Source: Halopseudomonas xiamenensis
GTDB taxonomy: Bacteria > Pseudomonadota > Gammaproteobacteria > Pseudomonadales > Pseudomonadaceae
DNA: 64,000 bases
Direction: 5' to 3'
Assembly: GCF_014219065.1 (NCBI RefSeq)
Contig: NZ_JACLGO010000005.1
Span: 62,001 to 126,000, forward strand
Part shown: piece after piece, positions 10,275 to 21,093 of the stretch
Layout: every line of letters starts with the position of its first letter
Numbering within the stretch: the first letter of the stretch is position 1
Position numbers and translations under genes: made by a program
Notes under the pieces: generated by a model
Told to the model about the DNA's origin: nothing
The model's input: only the letters and a program-made list of their open reading frames with translations
The model's database searches: none

Positions 10275-10956
10275 TCACTTTCTCCACGCCCATGGCGATC
10301 AGGGCTTGTCTGGCGGCTTCCTGCTCGGCCAGGCGGCGGCTGCTGCCGACACCAAAGGTCTGTCCGGTCATCAAGGCGACCCGACACTCAACGCGGAACA
10401 CCCGGCAATGGGCCTCACCGCTTTCGTCAATCACTTCATACTGCGGCAGTTCGCTGTGCTGGCCTTGCAGGTATTCCTGCAGTCGGGTCTTCGGATCCTT
10501 GTTGTTGTCCACCAGGGTCAGGGATTCGATATGGCTGGCCAGCCACAGCAGGATGCGTTCCCGGGCGGCCTGCATGCCGCTGTCCAGGTAGATGGCTCCG
10601 ATGATGGCCTCGGTGGTGTCGGCGAGGATCGACTCGCGGCGAAAACCGCCACTCTTGAGTTCCCCCGAGCCCAGGCGTAGGTATTCACCCAGATCGAAGC
10701 CCTTGGCCAGTTCGGCCAGGGTCACGCCCTTGACCAGCCGCGCGCGCAGGCGCGACAGCTGGCCCTCACGCGCCTGCGGGAAGCGCTCGAACAGCGCCTC
10801 GGCCGCGACGAAGTTGAGAATCGAGTCGCCGAGAAACTCCAGGCGCTCGTTGTTGCGCCCACCCAGGCTGCGGTGGGTCAGCGCCAGGACCAACAGATCC
10901 TGGTCCTTGAAACTGTAGCCTATTCTTCTTTCCAGTCGGTCTAGCTTGTTGCTCAC
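10267..10956 (-). CDS. rnc: Ribonuclease III
   Basis: A 229-residue double-strand-specific endoribonuclease that processes rRNA precursors and structured mRNAs. The catalytic signature [11 protein letters not shown] at residues 37-47 contains the metal-binding E40 and D44; a second acidic cluster lies in [15 protein letters not shown]-terminal dsRNA-binding domain covers about residues 155-225 and ends [18 protein letters not shown]. The stop overlaps era and the start overlaps the upstream DUF4845 gene by 4 bp. Confidence 0.97.
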   Translation of the reverse strand: MSNKLDRLERRIGYSFKDQDLLVLALTHRSLGGRNNERLEFLGDSILNFVAAEALFERFPQAREGQLSRLRARLVKGVTLAELAKGFDLGEYLRLGSGELKSGGFRRESILADTTEAIIGAIYLDSGMQAARERILLWLASHIESLTLVDNNKDPKTRLQEYLQGQHSELPQYEVIDESGEAHCRVFRVECRVALMTGQTFGVGSSRRLAEQEAARQALIAMGVEKVND

Positions 10957-11330
10957 ATTAAGGGTCTGACAATATGGGTTTCATCGAAATGGACCAGCAG
11001 GTCCACGGTCTTGAGCATGGGCGCACGCACCTCATACTTGATGGTGACAGTATAGGTATTGGTTCCGCTGCTGGTCACGCTCACCGCATCCGCCGCCTTG
11101 ATATCGCGGATGCTGTTGATCTGCATCCCCTTGTTGATGTGCGAATGCATATCGCGCAGGGAGCCGATCTTGATGCTGGGGTCCTCATTCACCGAAGTGA
11201 CGATCTTGCGCAGGGCGAAATGGTCCAGGTAGATGGGGATCAGCTTCATCGCGATGACGACACCGAATACCACCAGCGCAATGACCGCCAGCCAGCCGAA
11301 AAAAGACATGCCTTTCTGAGATTGGCGCAT
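10953..11330 (-). CDS. DUF4845 single-pass membrane protein
   Basis: A 125-residue protein of unknown function in the family that sits between lepB and rnc in pseudomonads. I start it at ATG 11330, preceded by GAGGTT; the longer frame upstream runs through the intergenic region. One TM helix covers about residues 8-30 ([20 protein letters not shown]), followed by a small extracytoplasmic domain. The position suggests co-transcription with lepB and rnc; no biochemical role can be read from the sequence. Confidence 0.85.
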   Translation of the reverse strand: MRQSQKGMSFFGWLAVIALVVFGVVIAMKLIPIYLDHFALRKIVTSVNEDPSIKIGSLRDMHSHINKGMQINSIRDIKAADAVSVTSSGTNTYTVTIKYEVRAPMLKTVDLLVHFDETHIVRPLM

Positions 11331-11395
11331 GGATAACCTCGTACGTCCGTTGTTGATATCAGTTCCTGCCACCATCCCTGGCTGAAGGGGTACCC

Positions 11396-12274
11396 CTAAT
11401 TGATCAGGCCAACTCTGGAGAAGCTCGGCAGATTGCTCAGTTTCGGTTCCGGCCAATGCATCCATACGGCGAAGGCCTTGCCGACAATATAGTTGTCCGG
11501 GACCATGCCCCACAACTCCTGTGGCATTTCCGGTGCGGACCAGTAACGACTGTCATTGGAGTTGTCACGGTTGTCGCCAACCATGAAATAGTGCCCCTCG
11601 GGGACAACCCACTCGCGCGCCGGCGGCGTCTGCGACAGGCGCTTGTAACGTGCTTCATGGGCTTCCTCGCCCAGCTGCTCCAGGTAGATATCGACCTGGG
11701 CCAGCGCCTGCAACGGATGCCCCGCGGGCACCTCGTCATCGCTGATGGTGCGCAGCAGCTCGCGCTGTACCACCTCACCGTTGACCGAGAGCTGCTTGTC
11801 GGCATAACCGATACGATCACCCGGCAGACCGACCACGCGCTTGATGTAGTTGATGCGCGGATCATTCGGATAACGGAACACCATCACATCGCCGCGCTGC
11901 GGGTCGCCCACCGGAATCACCTTGGTCTCCAGCACCGGCAGGCGTATGCCATAGGCGAACTTGTTGACCAGGATGAAGTCACCGACTTCCAGGGTCGGCT
12001 TCATCGAGCCGGAGGGAATCTGGAACGGCTCGACCAGGAACGAGCGCAGGATCAGTACCACCGCCAGTACCGGGAAGAACGACTTGCCGTATTCGACCAG
12101 CAAGGGTTCCTTGTTCAGCCGCTGCAGGGCACCGGGGTCGGCAACCTGTACCTGGGACTGGTAGCTGGCCACGGCGCGCCGGCGCTGGGGTGCGAACCAG
12201 ATGTAGTCGAGCAGAGCCAACAGGCCGGTAACGGCCACGGCGATCACCAGCAACAGCGGAAAGTTGATATGCAT
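11396..12274 (-). CDS. lepB: LepB, signal peptidase I
   Basis: A 292-residue inner-membrane protease that removes Sec and Tat signal peptides. It has two N-terminal TM helices (about 4-24 and 65-80) and a periplasmic catalytic domain. The catalytic serine is S90 in IPSGSMKPTL and the lysine is K145 in NYIKRVVGLPGD, the same numbering as E. coli LepB. The conserved GDNRDNSNDSRYW box is present. It lies 19 bp downstream of lepA. Confidence 0.97.
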   Translation of the reverse strand: MHINFPLLLVIAVAVTGLLALLDYIWFAPQRRRAVASYQSQVQVADPGALQRLNKEPLLVEYGKSFFPVLAVVLILRSFLVEPFQIPSGSMKPTLEVGDFILVNKFAYGIRLPVLETKVIPVGDPQRGDVMVFRYPNDPRINYIKRVVGLPGDRIGYADKQLSVNGEVVQRELLRTISDDEVPAGHPLQALAQVDIYLEQLGEEAHEARYKRLSQTPPAREWVVPEGHYFMVGDNRDNSNDSRYWSAPEMPQELWGMVPDNYIVGKAFAVWMHWPEPKLSNLPSFSRVGLIN

Positions 12275-12293
12275 AATCAGTCTTGCGACGCCC

Positions 12294-14093
<1,800 letters not shown>

Positions 14094-14202
14094 TGCAGGG
14101 TTCTTCCAGAGATGGTTTGCCAGACATGGCGGTGACCGGGGGCTCCCCCGAAAACAGCCCGCGAGTTTACCCGATTCCACTGCACAGCGCTATCTGTCCC
14201 CG

Positions 14203-14239
14203 CAGGGGATTGCCAGCACTGTACGCCGGCAATCCCCTG
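14203..14239 (-). terminator. Stem-loop after mucD, upstream of lepA
   Basis: A perfect 12-bp inverted repeat, CAGGGGATTGCC at 14203-14214 and its complement at 14228-14239, has a 13-nt loop. It lies 22 bases beyond the mucD stop and about 110 bases upstream of the lepA GTG. There is no clear U-tract, so it may attenuate or protect the mucD 3' end and not fully terminate before lepA. Confidence 0.5.
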
Positions 14240-14261
14240 CCCTCGCGACCATTCGACCGGC

Positions 14262-15692
14262 TTACTCGGACAGACGGAAGGTGATATAGCTGGCCCGTCC
14301 CTGGCGAATCACACGCATGGAGATGGAGCGATTGACCGGCAGCGCACTGGCGATCTTCTCGAAGTCCGCCGCCGATTCGACCGCGCGGTTGTTCAGGTTG
14401 GTGATGACATCACCAGGACGCAGGCCGATCATCGCCCCGGGGCCGGGACGAACCTCGCGCACCGCCACACCGGTGGACACGTCCAGCGCCTTTTTCTGCT
14501 CGTCGGTCAGCTCCACTACCGCCAGTCCGAGGCGGTTGTCCGAGACAGTCGGTGCCTGCGACGAGGACGAACCAGGGGCAGCGGCCAGGCCATTGTCATC
14601 CGGCAGTGCACCGATCTCCAGGGTCAGCTGCTGGCGCTTGCCGCCACGCATGATCTGCATGGTGGCCTTGCTGCCGGGGCGCAGGCGGCCCACCGCATGG
14701 GGCAGATCGGAGGACATGATGATGTCCTGGTTGTCGAGCTTGAGAATCACGTCGCCAACCTGCAGGCCACCTTTATCACCCGGCCCTTCCGGCATGATCT
14801 GGGCAACCAGGGCGCCGGCCGGACGCTCCAGACCGAAGGATTCGGCGAGATCCTTGTTGACCTCCTGGATCACCACGCCCAGCCAGCCACGGCGCACCGA
14901 GCCATCGGTTTTCAGTTGCTCGACCACATCCATTGCCACATCCACCGGGATGGCGAAGGACAGGCCCATAAAGCCGCCGGAGCGAGTGAATATCTGCGAG
15001 TTGATACCGATCACTTCGCCCTTGAGGTTGAACAGCGGACCGCCGGAGTTACCCGGGTTGATCGCCACGTCAGTCTGGATGAACGGGACATAGCTCTCGT
15101 TGGGCAGGCTGCGGCCCTTGGCACTGACGATGCCCGCGGTCACCGAGTATTCGAAACCGAACGGCGAGCCGATCGCCAGCACCCACTCGCCGGTCTTCAG
15201 ATCGGCGGACTTGCCCATCCGCACCACCGGCAGGTCGCCGCCGGCGTCGATCTTCAGCAGCGCCAGGTCCGAACGCGGGTCGGCGCCGACCAGGGTGGCC
15301 TCCAGCTCCCGACGGTCCGACAGCCGTACGAATATCTCGTCGGCGCCGCTGACCACGTGGTTGTTGGTCAGTACGTAGCCGTCCTTGGAGATGATGAAGC
15401 CCGAGCCCAGCGATTGCGCCTGGCGCTGCGGTGCGGACTGCGAACCATCGGGGAAGCTGCGCTCGAAGAACTCGCGGAAGATCGGCGGCAGGCCCTCCAG
15501 GTCGGGGATCATCGGCCCCATCGCCGAGGAACGGCGGGTCACGGTCTGACGGGTACTGATATTGACCACCGCCGGTGATGCTTCTTCGACCAGTTCAGTG
15601 AAATCGGGCAACTGCGCTGCGCCTGCCAACATCTGCCAGGACATCAGCCAGGCACCGACCACCACAAGCAACCATCGCTGTACTGCTGTCAT
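14262..15692 (-). CDS. mucD: MucD, periplasmic DegP/HtrA-like serine protease
   Basis: A 476-residue HtrA-family protease and chaperone of the periplasm. An N-terminal signal peptide (about residues 1-26, ending AGAA) precedes a trypsin-like domain with H112 (TNNHVVSG), D142 (RSDLALLKI) and S216 (NPGNSGGPLF), then two PDZ domains. In pseudomonads MucD clears misfolded envelope proteins and dampens AlgU activation. It overlaps mucC by ATGA at the end of the algU-mucABCD operon. All catalytic residues are present. Confidence 0.96.
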   Translation of the reverse strand: MTAVQRWLLVVVGAWLMSWQMLAGAAQLPDFTELVEEASPAVVNISTRQTVTRRSSAMGPMIPDLEGLPPIFREFFERSFPDGSQSAPQRQAQSLGSGFIISKDGYVLTNNHVVSGADEIFVRLSDRRELEATLVGADPRSDLALLKIDAGGDLPVVRMGKSADLKTGEWVLAIGSPFGFEYSVTAGIVSAKGRSLPNESYVPFIQTDVAINPGNSGGPLFNLKGEVIGINSQIFTRSGGFMGLSFAIPVDVAMDVVEQLKTDGSVRRGWLGVVIQEVNKDLAESFGLERPAGALVAQIMPEGPGDKGGLQVGDVILKLDNQDIIMSSDLPHAVGRLRPGSKATMQIMRGGKRQQLTLEIGALPDDNGLAAAPGSSSSQAPTVSDNRLGLAVVELTDEQKKALDVSTGVAVREVRPGPGAMIGLRPGDVITNLNNRAVESAADFEKIASALPVNRSISMRVIRQGRASYITFRLSE

Positions 15693-16174
15693 ATACCACT
15701 CCTTTCTCGTCTATCGCTGACAATGGCCGAACCCGAACCGGCCAATGCCACCCCCTGCACCCGGGGCATGAATGCCGGGTCGTTGTCCAGGCGCCGGCTG
15801 TGCCAGCGCACCGCGGCAAAGCCGACGGCCATGGCCGCAAACCCCGCCAGAATGATCGCCGGCTCGCCGGCACCGGCGCCGTGCGCCAATAGCGCACCGA
15901 CGAACAATGCCAGCAACGGCAACATGTACACCAGGGCCGAACCATGCAGCACCGCGCTTTCCGGAATGCCGATGAGCACCTCGTCGCCGACCCGGCAATG
16001 ACCATCGTCCAGCGCGCGGATAAAACCCTGGCGTGAGCCGACACCCAACCGCTGCATCAAGGACTGGCCGCAACCGGCGCGGGCCTGGCAACTGCTGCAG
16101 GCGCTGTGGCGTACGGTTTCGACCCATACCGCTCCCTGCTCCACGCTCAGCACCCGCCCACGTTCCTCGATCAC
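15689..16174 (-). CDS. mucC: MucC / RseC family inner-membrane protein
   Basis: A 161-residue protein of the RseC/MucC family (SoxR-reducing system RseC). It begins MIEERGRVLSVEQGAVWVET and has a cysteine cluster, CSSCQARAGCG, near residues 26-36, then two hydrophobic helices at about 80-120. RseC modulates the envelope-stress sigma circuit and is linked to SoxR reduction in E. coli. Its start overlaps the mucB stop as ATGA and its stop overlaps mucD. Confidence 0.93.
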   Translation of the reverse strand: MIEERGRVLSVEQGAVWVETVRHSACSSCQARAGCGQSLMQRLGVGSRQGFIRALDDGHCRVGDEVLIGIPESAVLHGSALVYMLPLLALFVGALLAHGAGAGEPAIILAGFAAMAVGFAAVRWHSRRLDNDPAFMPRVQGVALAGSGSAIVSDRRERSGI

Positions 16175-17127
16175 GGCTGCGCTCCAGCCATGGACTGACT
16201 CAGGGATTCGGCGATGCGCTCGGCGGTCCGCGGCGGGATCTCGCCGACCACAGTTGCCAGATACAGATCATCCTCGGTCATCAGGCGGCGACTGACCGCC
16301 ACCGTCGGGCCCAGTTGCGCCCGCAGGTCCTCGGCCAGACTGTCCTTGCCCAGCGGCTCGACGAACAGGGTGAAGCTGGCCAGGCCGTCGCTGTAGATCT
16401 GTGAAGTGACATGGGCATCGCCCTTGAGCGACCGCACCTGCCGATCCCCCAGCACGAAGCCCGGCGGCAACCAGCCCGGCTCCCAGAACTCGGTCGCGCC
16501 AGCCGATACATCCTCCGGCGCCTCCAGCTCGAGACAGGAGCTGCTGGGCTTGAGCCCGGTCTGGTAGTCAGGCGCATCGAAGGAGATCGCCGCGAACTGG
16601 AAGCGCTCAAGCAACTCCCGGCTTTCATCGACCAGTAACGACTTGAGCATCAACCCGGTCTGGTTGTCCAGGTACAGCTCGTAGGCATAGCGGAAGGCAT
16701 CGCGCGGCTGCAATGAAATGACTGTCACCGGGCGTGCGGCAATCCGCGTACCGCCCAATACCCGCAGGCTGTACCATTCGCCCAATTGCCTGGGGTCGGC
16801 CCGACGAGTCGAGATGTTCTGCGAGGATCTGTTCTGGGACAGGGAGGAGGCGCAGACCAGCTGACCATCATGCCGGACCCATTCCTGATGCCGGCCGGCG
16901 GTCTGCAGCAGGCGTTCATGAATGCCATCGCTGTCGACCTTGCGCCAGATATCCTGGGTGGTGAAGATGCCGGAGCGCTCATATACATAGGAGCCGTGAT
17001 AACTCTGCTCCTGCACTGCCTGCGCCATACGCTCCAGCCAGCGGCTGCTGTCATCGGCCCACAGGGCCGGCGCAACCAGCAAGGTGGCCAATCCGGACCA
17101 CCTCAACACGTGTTTCAATCGCGACAC
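16171..17127 (-). CDS. mucB: MucB / RseB periplasmic regulator of the anti-sigma factor
   Basis: A 318-residue periplasmic protein with a signal peptide at about 1-24 (ending APALWA). The N-terminal LolA-like domain contains QSYHGSYVYERSG and the C-terminal MucB/RseB domain includes WEPGWLPPGFVL. RseB-type proteins bind the periplasmic part of MucA and shield it from proteolysis until lipids or misfolded proteins are sensed. It is coupled to mucA by TAATG and to mucC by ATGA. Confidence 0.96.
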   Translation of the reverse strand: MSRLKHVLRWSGLATLLVAPALWADDSSRWLERMAQAVQEQSYHGSYVYERSGIFTTQDIWRKVDSDGIHERLLQTAGRHQEWVRHDGQLVCASSLSQNRSSQNISTRRADPRQLGEWYSLRVLGGTRIAARPVTVISLQPRDAFRYAYELYLDNQTGLMLKSLLVDESRELLERFQFAAISFDAPDYQTGLKPSSSCLELEAPEDVSAGATEFWEPGWLPPGFVLGDRQVRSLKGDAHVTSQIYSDGLASFTLFVEPLGKDSLAEDLRAQLGPTVAVSRRLMTEDDLYLATVVGEIPPRTAERIAESLSQSMAGAQP

Positions 17128-17738
17128 TAATTATTTTCCAGGCTCGCTGCGCGGGCGTAGGGAACCAGTTGCGGCGCTGCCTGCGCATTGTTTTCAGCAT
17201 GCTGGCGCAGATAGTTGCCGATGCGCTGCTCCTGCCAGGCGGAAGGTCCATTCGGCTGGGCCGGCTGGTCCTGATCGGCCAGTGACGAGAAGCCGGCCAG
17301 CACCGCACCCGGACGCGCCGGTGCCGCTGCCATGGCCGGTACGCCAGCGCTCGCCGGAGTGCTCTGGGGGGCCACCGCCATGGTGTTGTCGGTACTGACA
17401 TCCTGGTTGACCATGCGCACACCCACCAGCACCGCCACGGTAACCGAGGCAGCCACGGCAAGCCGACCAAGCTGCGCTTTCCAGCGGGGCGAGGAAGTGG
17501 CCGGGGCGCTGGAAGGAGTCGGTTCATCAGCCAGCGCCGCCGCAATGCCGGCAGACAGATCGATCTCTGCTTGCCACGGTTCCTTGTGCATGACGGACCG
17601 TGCCAACTGGTAACGTTCCCAGGTGCGACGGACCTCAGGATCCTGATCACCGGCATGAAGGACTCGGCGCAGTTCCAGTTGCTCTGCCTCGTCATCCATG
17701 AGCGCGGAGAGAGTCTCCCGCAAGGATTCGCTTCTCAT
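17127..17738 (-). CDS. mucA: MucA anti-sigma factor of AlgU
   Basis: A 203-residue single-pass protein. The cytoplasmic N-terminus (ETLSALMDDEAEQLELRRVL) binds AlgU; one TM helix lies at about 78-98 (LAVAASVTVAVLVGVRMV); the rest is periplasmic. Regulated proteolysis of MucA releases AlgU and, in P. aeruginosa, mucA truncations cause mucoidy. This allele is full length with no premature stop. The stop shares one base with the mucB start (TAATG), and 51 bp separate it from algU. Confidence 0.96.
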   Translation of the reverse strand: MRSESLRETLSALMDDEAEQLELRRVLHAGDQDPEVRRTWERYQLARSVMHKEPWQAEIDLSAGIAAALADEPTPSSAPATSSPRWKAQLGRLAVAASVTVAVLVGVRMVNQDVSTDNTMAVAPQSTPASAGVPAMAAAPARPGAVLAGFSSLADQDQPAQPNGPSAWQEQRIGNYLRQHAENNAQAAPQLVPYARAASLENN

Positions 17739-17789
17739 TGCTCTACCTCTATCATTTTGGCCCCACAGGGCATCACGGTTCCCCCGAGA

Positions 17790-18365
17790 TCACGCTTCGA
17801 GCAGCGGTTTCAGGGCTTTGTCGATGGCTTCCCGTGCTCTGAATATCCTTGACCGCACAGTCCCCACCGGGCACTCCATCACATTGGCTATGTCTTCGTA
17901 GCTCAGGCCCTCGAACTCACGCAGGGTCAGCGCCATTCGCAAATCTCCCGGCAACAGCTGCAGGGTTCGGTTGACTACCTGTTCTATCTCGTCTCGCAGC
18001 AGATCCCGCTCGGGAGAGTGGATATCCTTGAGGGCGCTGTCGCCATCGTAGTACTCGGCATCTTCGGCCGCTATGTCTGAGTCGGGTGGACGCCGCCCCC
18101 TGGCTACCAGATAGTTCTTGGCGGTATTGATCGCAATCCGATACAGCCAGGTATAAAAGGCGCTGTCCCCTCTGAAATTTGCCAAGGCTCGATAGGCCTT
18201 GATGAAAGCTTCCTGGGCGACATCCTGCGCCTCATGCGAGTCGTGAACAAAACGCGTCACCAGGGCCAGAATCTTGTGCTGGTACTTGAGTACCAGCAGG
18301 TCGAAGGCACGCTTATCTCCCTGCTGCACCCGTTCGACCAGCTGCTGGTCGGTTTGTTCGGTCAT
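17790..18365 (-). CDS. algU: AlgU (AlgT/RpoE-like) extracytoplasmic-function sigma factor
   Basis: A 191-residue ECF sigma factor for envelope stress, osmotic stress and exopolysaccharide genes. Region 2 contains HDSHEAQDVAQEAFIKAYRAL and FYTWLYRIAINTAKNYL; region 4 contains LREFEGLSYEDIANVMECPVGTVRSRI. It heads the algU-mucA-mucB-mucC-mucD operon. Two promoter-like sites of its own type lie upstream, which implies autoregulation. Confidence 0.97.
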   Translation of the reverse strand: MTEQTDQQLVERVQQGDKRAFDLLVLKYQHKILALVTRFVHDSHEAQDVAQEAFIKAYRALANFRGDSAFYTWLYRIAINTAKNYLVARGRRPPDSDIAAEDAEYYDGDSALKDIHSPERDLLRDEIEQVVNRTLQLLPGDLRMALTLREFEGLSYEDIANVMECPVGTVRSRIFRAREAIDKALKPLLEA

Positions 18366-18410
18366 GTGCCTGTACCGCCACGCTGACCTGCCGGACTCAA
18401 TCTATTGCGA

Positions 18411-18436
18411 TAGACCCGCGATGTAACCAAAAGTTC
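18411..18436 (-). promoter_or_regulatory. Proximal AlgU (sigma-22) promoter of algU
   Basis: On the minus strand GAACTT (18431-18436) is followed after exactly 16 bases by TCTA (18411-18414). The AlgU/RpoE consensus is GAACTT-N16/17-TCTnA, so the -35 match is perfect and the spacing correct. The site ends 45 bases from the algU ATG. The algU-nadB gap (18366-18690, 325 bp) holds this site, a second similar site, a 12-bp palindrome and a putative nadB promoter; I see no gene in it. Confidence 0.8.
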
Positions 18437-18459
18437 TCCCCTCACTCAGGTTCAGCTCT

Positions 18460-18486
18460 AAGAGCCTGCGGCCGCAGAAAAAGTTC
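18460..18486 (-). promoter_or_regulatory. Distal AlgU-type promoter candidate of algU
   Basis: A second perfect GAACTT (18481-18486, minus strand) is followed after 17 bases by TCTT (18460-18463), so the downstream box is weaker than in the proximal site. Tandem AlgU-dependent promoters are known for algU in P. aeruginosa. The spacer contains the perfect palindrome CTGCGGCCGCAG at 18466-18477. Confidence 0.5.
18466..18477. repeat. 12-bp palindrome inside the distal algU promoter spacer
   Basis: CTGCGGCCGCAG is a perfect palindrome centred between the GAACTT and TCTT boxes of the distal AlgU-type promoter. It could be an operator or chance in GC-rich DNA. Confidence 0.4.
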
Positions 18487-18600
18487 CGCGGCAGGATGGC
18501 CCAATGATGATATTCGGCACTCGGTCGCGCGGCAATGCCAGCCAGCGATTGTTCTGGTCCAGAGTCGGTGGAACGGCGACAGACCCTGGATATGGCAGTA

Positions 18601-18627
18601 TTGTGAATCACTTGCCTTCTATATACT
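18601..18627 (+). promoter_or_regulatory. Putative sigma-70 promoter of nadB
   Basis: TTGTGA at 18601-18606 and TATACT at 18622-18627 resemble -35 and -10 boxes, but the spacing is only 15 bases. It lies about 64 bases upstream of the nadB ATG and points the right way. Confidence 0.35.
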
Positions 18628-18690
18628 ACCCGGTGCCGGACCGCCGCTTGCGGCCAGTTCGTGCCGACCAATCCGGACAAAGAGACTCCC

Positions 18691-20304
18691 ATGGCCCGAC
18701 AACAGCAATACGATGTACTGGTAATCGGCAGTGGTGCAGCGGGTCTGACGCTGGCCTTGCATCTGGCGGACAATCTGCGTGTCGCCGTGATCAGCAAGGG
18801 GCGGCTGTCGGAGGGGTCGACCTTCTGGGCCCAGGGTGGCGTGGCGGCGGTGCTGGATGATACCGACACGGTCGATGCCCACGTGCAGGATACCCTGATT
18901 GCCGGCGCCGGGCTGTGCCATGAAGAAGCCGTACGTCAGATCGTCGGCGATAGCCGCGACGCCATCGGCTGGCTGGTGGAACAGGGCGTGCCCTTTACCC
19001 GCGAACGCCGGGAAGACGGCAGCGAGAGCGATGATTTCCACCTGACCCGCGAGGGCGGCCACAGCCACAGACGCATCATCCACGCCGCCGATGCCACCGG
19101 TGCGGCGATCTTCAACACCCTGCTGCAACAGGCTCAGGCCCACAGCAATATCGAACTGTTGGAAAACCGGGTCGCCGTCGACCTGATCACCAGCGCCAAG
19201 CTGGGCCAGCCCGGCAACCGCTGCCTGGGCGCCTACATCCTCGACCGCGACAGCGGACATGTGGACACCTTCGGCGCCCGCTTCACCGTACTGGCCACCG
19301 GCGGGGCGAGCAAGGTCTATCTATATACCAGCAATCCCGACAGCGCCTCGGGGGATGGCATCGCCATGGCCTGGCGCGCCGGCTGCCGGGTGGCCAACAT
19401 GGAATTCAACCAGTTCCACCCCACCTGCCTGTATCACCCGCGGGCCAAGAGCTTCCTGATCACCGAGGCCCTGCGCGGCGAGGGCGCCCTGCTCAAGCTG
19501 CCGGACGGCAGCCGTTTCATGCCGCGCTTCGATGACCGTGCCGAACTGGCGCCCCGCGACATCGTCGCCCGGGCTATTGACCATGAGATGAAACGCCTGG
19601 GCCTGGATTGCGTGTACCTGGACATCAGCCACAAGCCCGCCGACTTCATCCGTGAGCACTTCCCCACCGTGCATGAGCGCTGCCTGAGCTTCGGCATCGA
19701 TATCACCCGCGAACCCATCCCGGTGGTACCGGCGGCGCACTACACCTGCGGCGGGGTGATGGTGGACAGCACTGGCCTGACCGATGTTGACCATCTCTAC
19801 GCCATCGGCGAAACCAGCTTCACCGGACTGCACGGCGCCAACCGCATGGCCAGCAACTCGCTGCTCGAATGCATCGTCTACGGTCGCGCCGCCAGCCGTG
19901 ACATCCTGGACAAGCTGCCCGAGTCGGCGCTACCGGACCAACTGCCAACCTGGGACGAGAGCCTGGTCACCGACTCGGATGAGGATGTGATCATCTCGCA
20001 CAACTGGGAGGAGCTGCGCCGCTTCATGTGGGACTATGTGGGCATAGTACGCACCACCAAGCGGTTGCAGCGGGCCAAGCACCGGGTCGATATGCTGCTG
20101 GCCGAGATCCATGAGTTCTACAGCAACTACACCGTCTCCCGCGACCTGCTGGAGCTGCGTAACCTGGCGCTGGTGGCCGACCTGATCATTCGCTCGGCCA
20201 TGCTGCGCCAGGAAAGCCGCGGCCTGCACTACACCCTGGATTATCCGCAGCAGCTGGAGCAGGCGCAGGACACTATTCTGCAGCCGCCCAGCGCTGACGA
20301 CTGA
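18691..20304 (+). CDS. nadB: NadB, L-aspartate oxidase
   Basis: A 537-residue FAD enzyme that oxidises L-aspartate to iminoaspartate in de novo NAD synthesis. I use the ATG at 18691 ([18 protein letters not shown]), about 12 bases after AAAGAG; a GTG ten codons upstream is possible but would add a non-homologous tail. The FAD GxGxxG lies at residues 13-18. The flavoprotein motifs [19 protein letters not shown]-like [10 protein letters not shown], and [13 protein letters not shown] are present. Its 3' end overlaps convergent ygfX by 32 bp. Confidence 0.96.
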   Translation: MARQQQYDVLVIGSGAAGLTLALHLADNLRVAVISKGRLSEGSTFWAQGGVAAVLDDTDTVDAHVQDTLIAGAGLCHEEAVRQIVGDSRDAIGWLVEQGVPFTRERREDGSESDDFHLTREGGHSHRRIIHAADATGAAIFNTLLQQAQAHSNIELLENRVAVDLITSAKLGQPGNRCLGAYILDRDSGHVDTFGARFTVLATGGASKVYLYTSNPDSASGDGIAMAWRAGCRVANMEFNQFHPTCLYHPRAKSFLITEALRGEGALLKLPDGSRFMPRFDDRAELAPRDIVARAIDHEMKRLGLDCVYLDISHKPADFIREHFPTVHERCLSFGIDITREPIPVVPAAHYTCGGVMVDSTGLTDVDHLYAIGETSFTGLHGANRMASNSLLECIVYGRAASRDILDKLPESALPDQLPTWDESLVTDSDEDVIISHNWEELRRFMWDYVGIVRTTKRLQRAKHRVDMLLAEIHEFYSNYTVSRDLLELRNLALVADLIIRSAMLRQESRGLHYTLDYPQQLEQAQDTILQPPSADD

Positions 20305-20725
20305 AACGCAGGCGTAGACGCAGGCGACGCAGCGAGTCTTCGGTGGCGGCATCCGCCGGCAGGATCACCGAGATCGGCAGCCAGCGCCCCGGCTGACGCA
20401 GGCGCACCACCGTCAGCAGCGCGCTGACATAGGTATCGGCGAGCAGCCGGGCGCCCATTTCCGTGCCATCACGGCGCAAGATATGCCAACCCTGGCTGTC
20501 GAAGCGCAACCCGGTGACCGAATCGGCATGCCGCAGGCTGACCTGACGCGGCCACACCCACAGACAATAGGCCCACAGCAGCACCGCGCACAGTGCCGCC
20601 GGAATCGGCGGCAAGGCACTACGGTACAGGGCCATGCAACCGAGCATGGTCAGCAATATGATCAGGCCGCCCAGCCAGCGTGATGGCTGGCGCTTGAGCA
20701 GCAGGGCATCAGTCGGGTTGGACAC
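20273..20725 (-). CDS. YgfX (CptA)-type small membrane protein
   Basis: A 150-residue protein with two hydrophobic helices near residues 18-37 and 39-58, then a basic C-terminal tail rich in RLRLRLR. Its position, overlapping sdhE by 17 bp on one side and convergent with nadB on the other, matches the YgfX family next to SdhE. E. coli YgfX (CptA) has been reported to affect FtsZ and MreB; whether it is a toxin here cannot be read from the sequence. The 32-bp overlap with nadB makes the two mRNAs complementary at their ends. Confidence 0.8.
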   Translation of the reverse strand: MSNPTDALLLKRQPSRWLGGLIILLTMLGCMALYRSALPPIPAALCAVLLWAYCLWVWPRQVSLRHADSVTGLRFDSQGWHILRRDGTEMGARLLADTYVSALLTVVRLRQPGRWLPISVILPADAATEDSLRRLRLRLRFSRQRWAAAE

Positions 20726-20963
20726 GATCCAGTATCATCCTCACAATGCGTTTCAGATCCGGGTCTTCCGGCTCGCCGCGCTGCATGAACCAGACGAACA
20801 TGTCCTGGTCCTCGCATTCCAGCAGGCGACGGTAGCGAGCCTGATCCGCCTCATCCAGTGACGAATAGACCTCTTCCAGAAAAGGCAGTAGCAGAACATC
20901 CAGCTCGAGCATGCCGCGCCGGCTATGCCAGTACAATCGCTTTTTTTCCACCTCTGCCGACAT
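20709..20963 (-). CDS. sdhE: SdhE (YgfY/CptB), flavin assembly factor for succinate dehydrogenase
   Basis: An 84-residue SdhE family protein that promotes covalent attachment of FAD to SdhA. The RGxxE motif is present in [13 protein letters not shown], and [18 protein letters not shown] follows. I prefer ATG 20963 ([13 protein letters not shown]); an ATG four codons upstream at 20975 is also possible. It is divergent from ygfZ across a gap of about 130 bp and overlaps ygfX by 17 bp. Confidence 0.92.
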   Translation of the reverse strand: MSAEVEKKRLYWHSRRGMLELDVLLLPFLEEVYSSLDEADQARYRRLLECEDQDMFVWFMQRGEPEDPDLKRIVRMILDRVQPD

Positions 20964-21093
20964 CACTCTCTCCATTCAATGAAACCTGTTCGGGCACAAG
21001 CTGCAGTATAACCGTTACCGGAGTCTGTTGCCGGCGCATCTGTGGCAGAATGAATCCAGTTCAACATCCATCGATAGGGAGTCTGTCCGAACC

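Noticed and set aside
17127-17738. A mucoid-type truncation of mucA
   Set aside because: The frame is continuous at 203 codons with TM and periplasmic parts intact.
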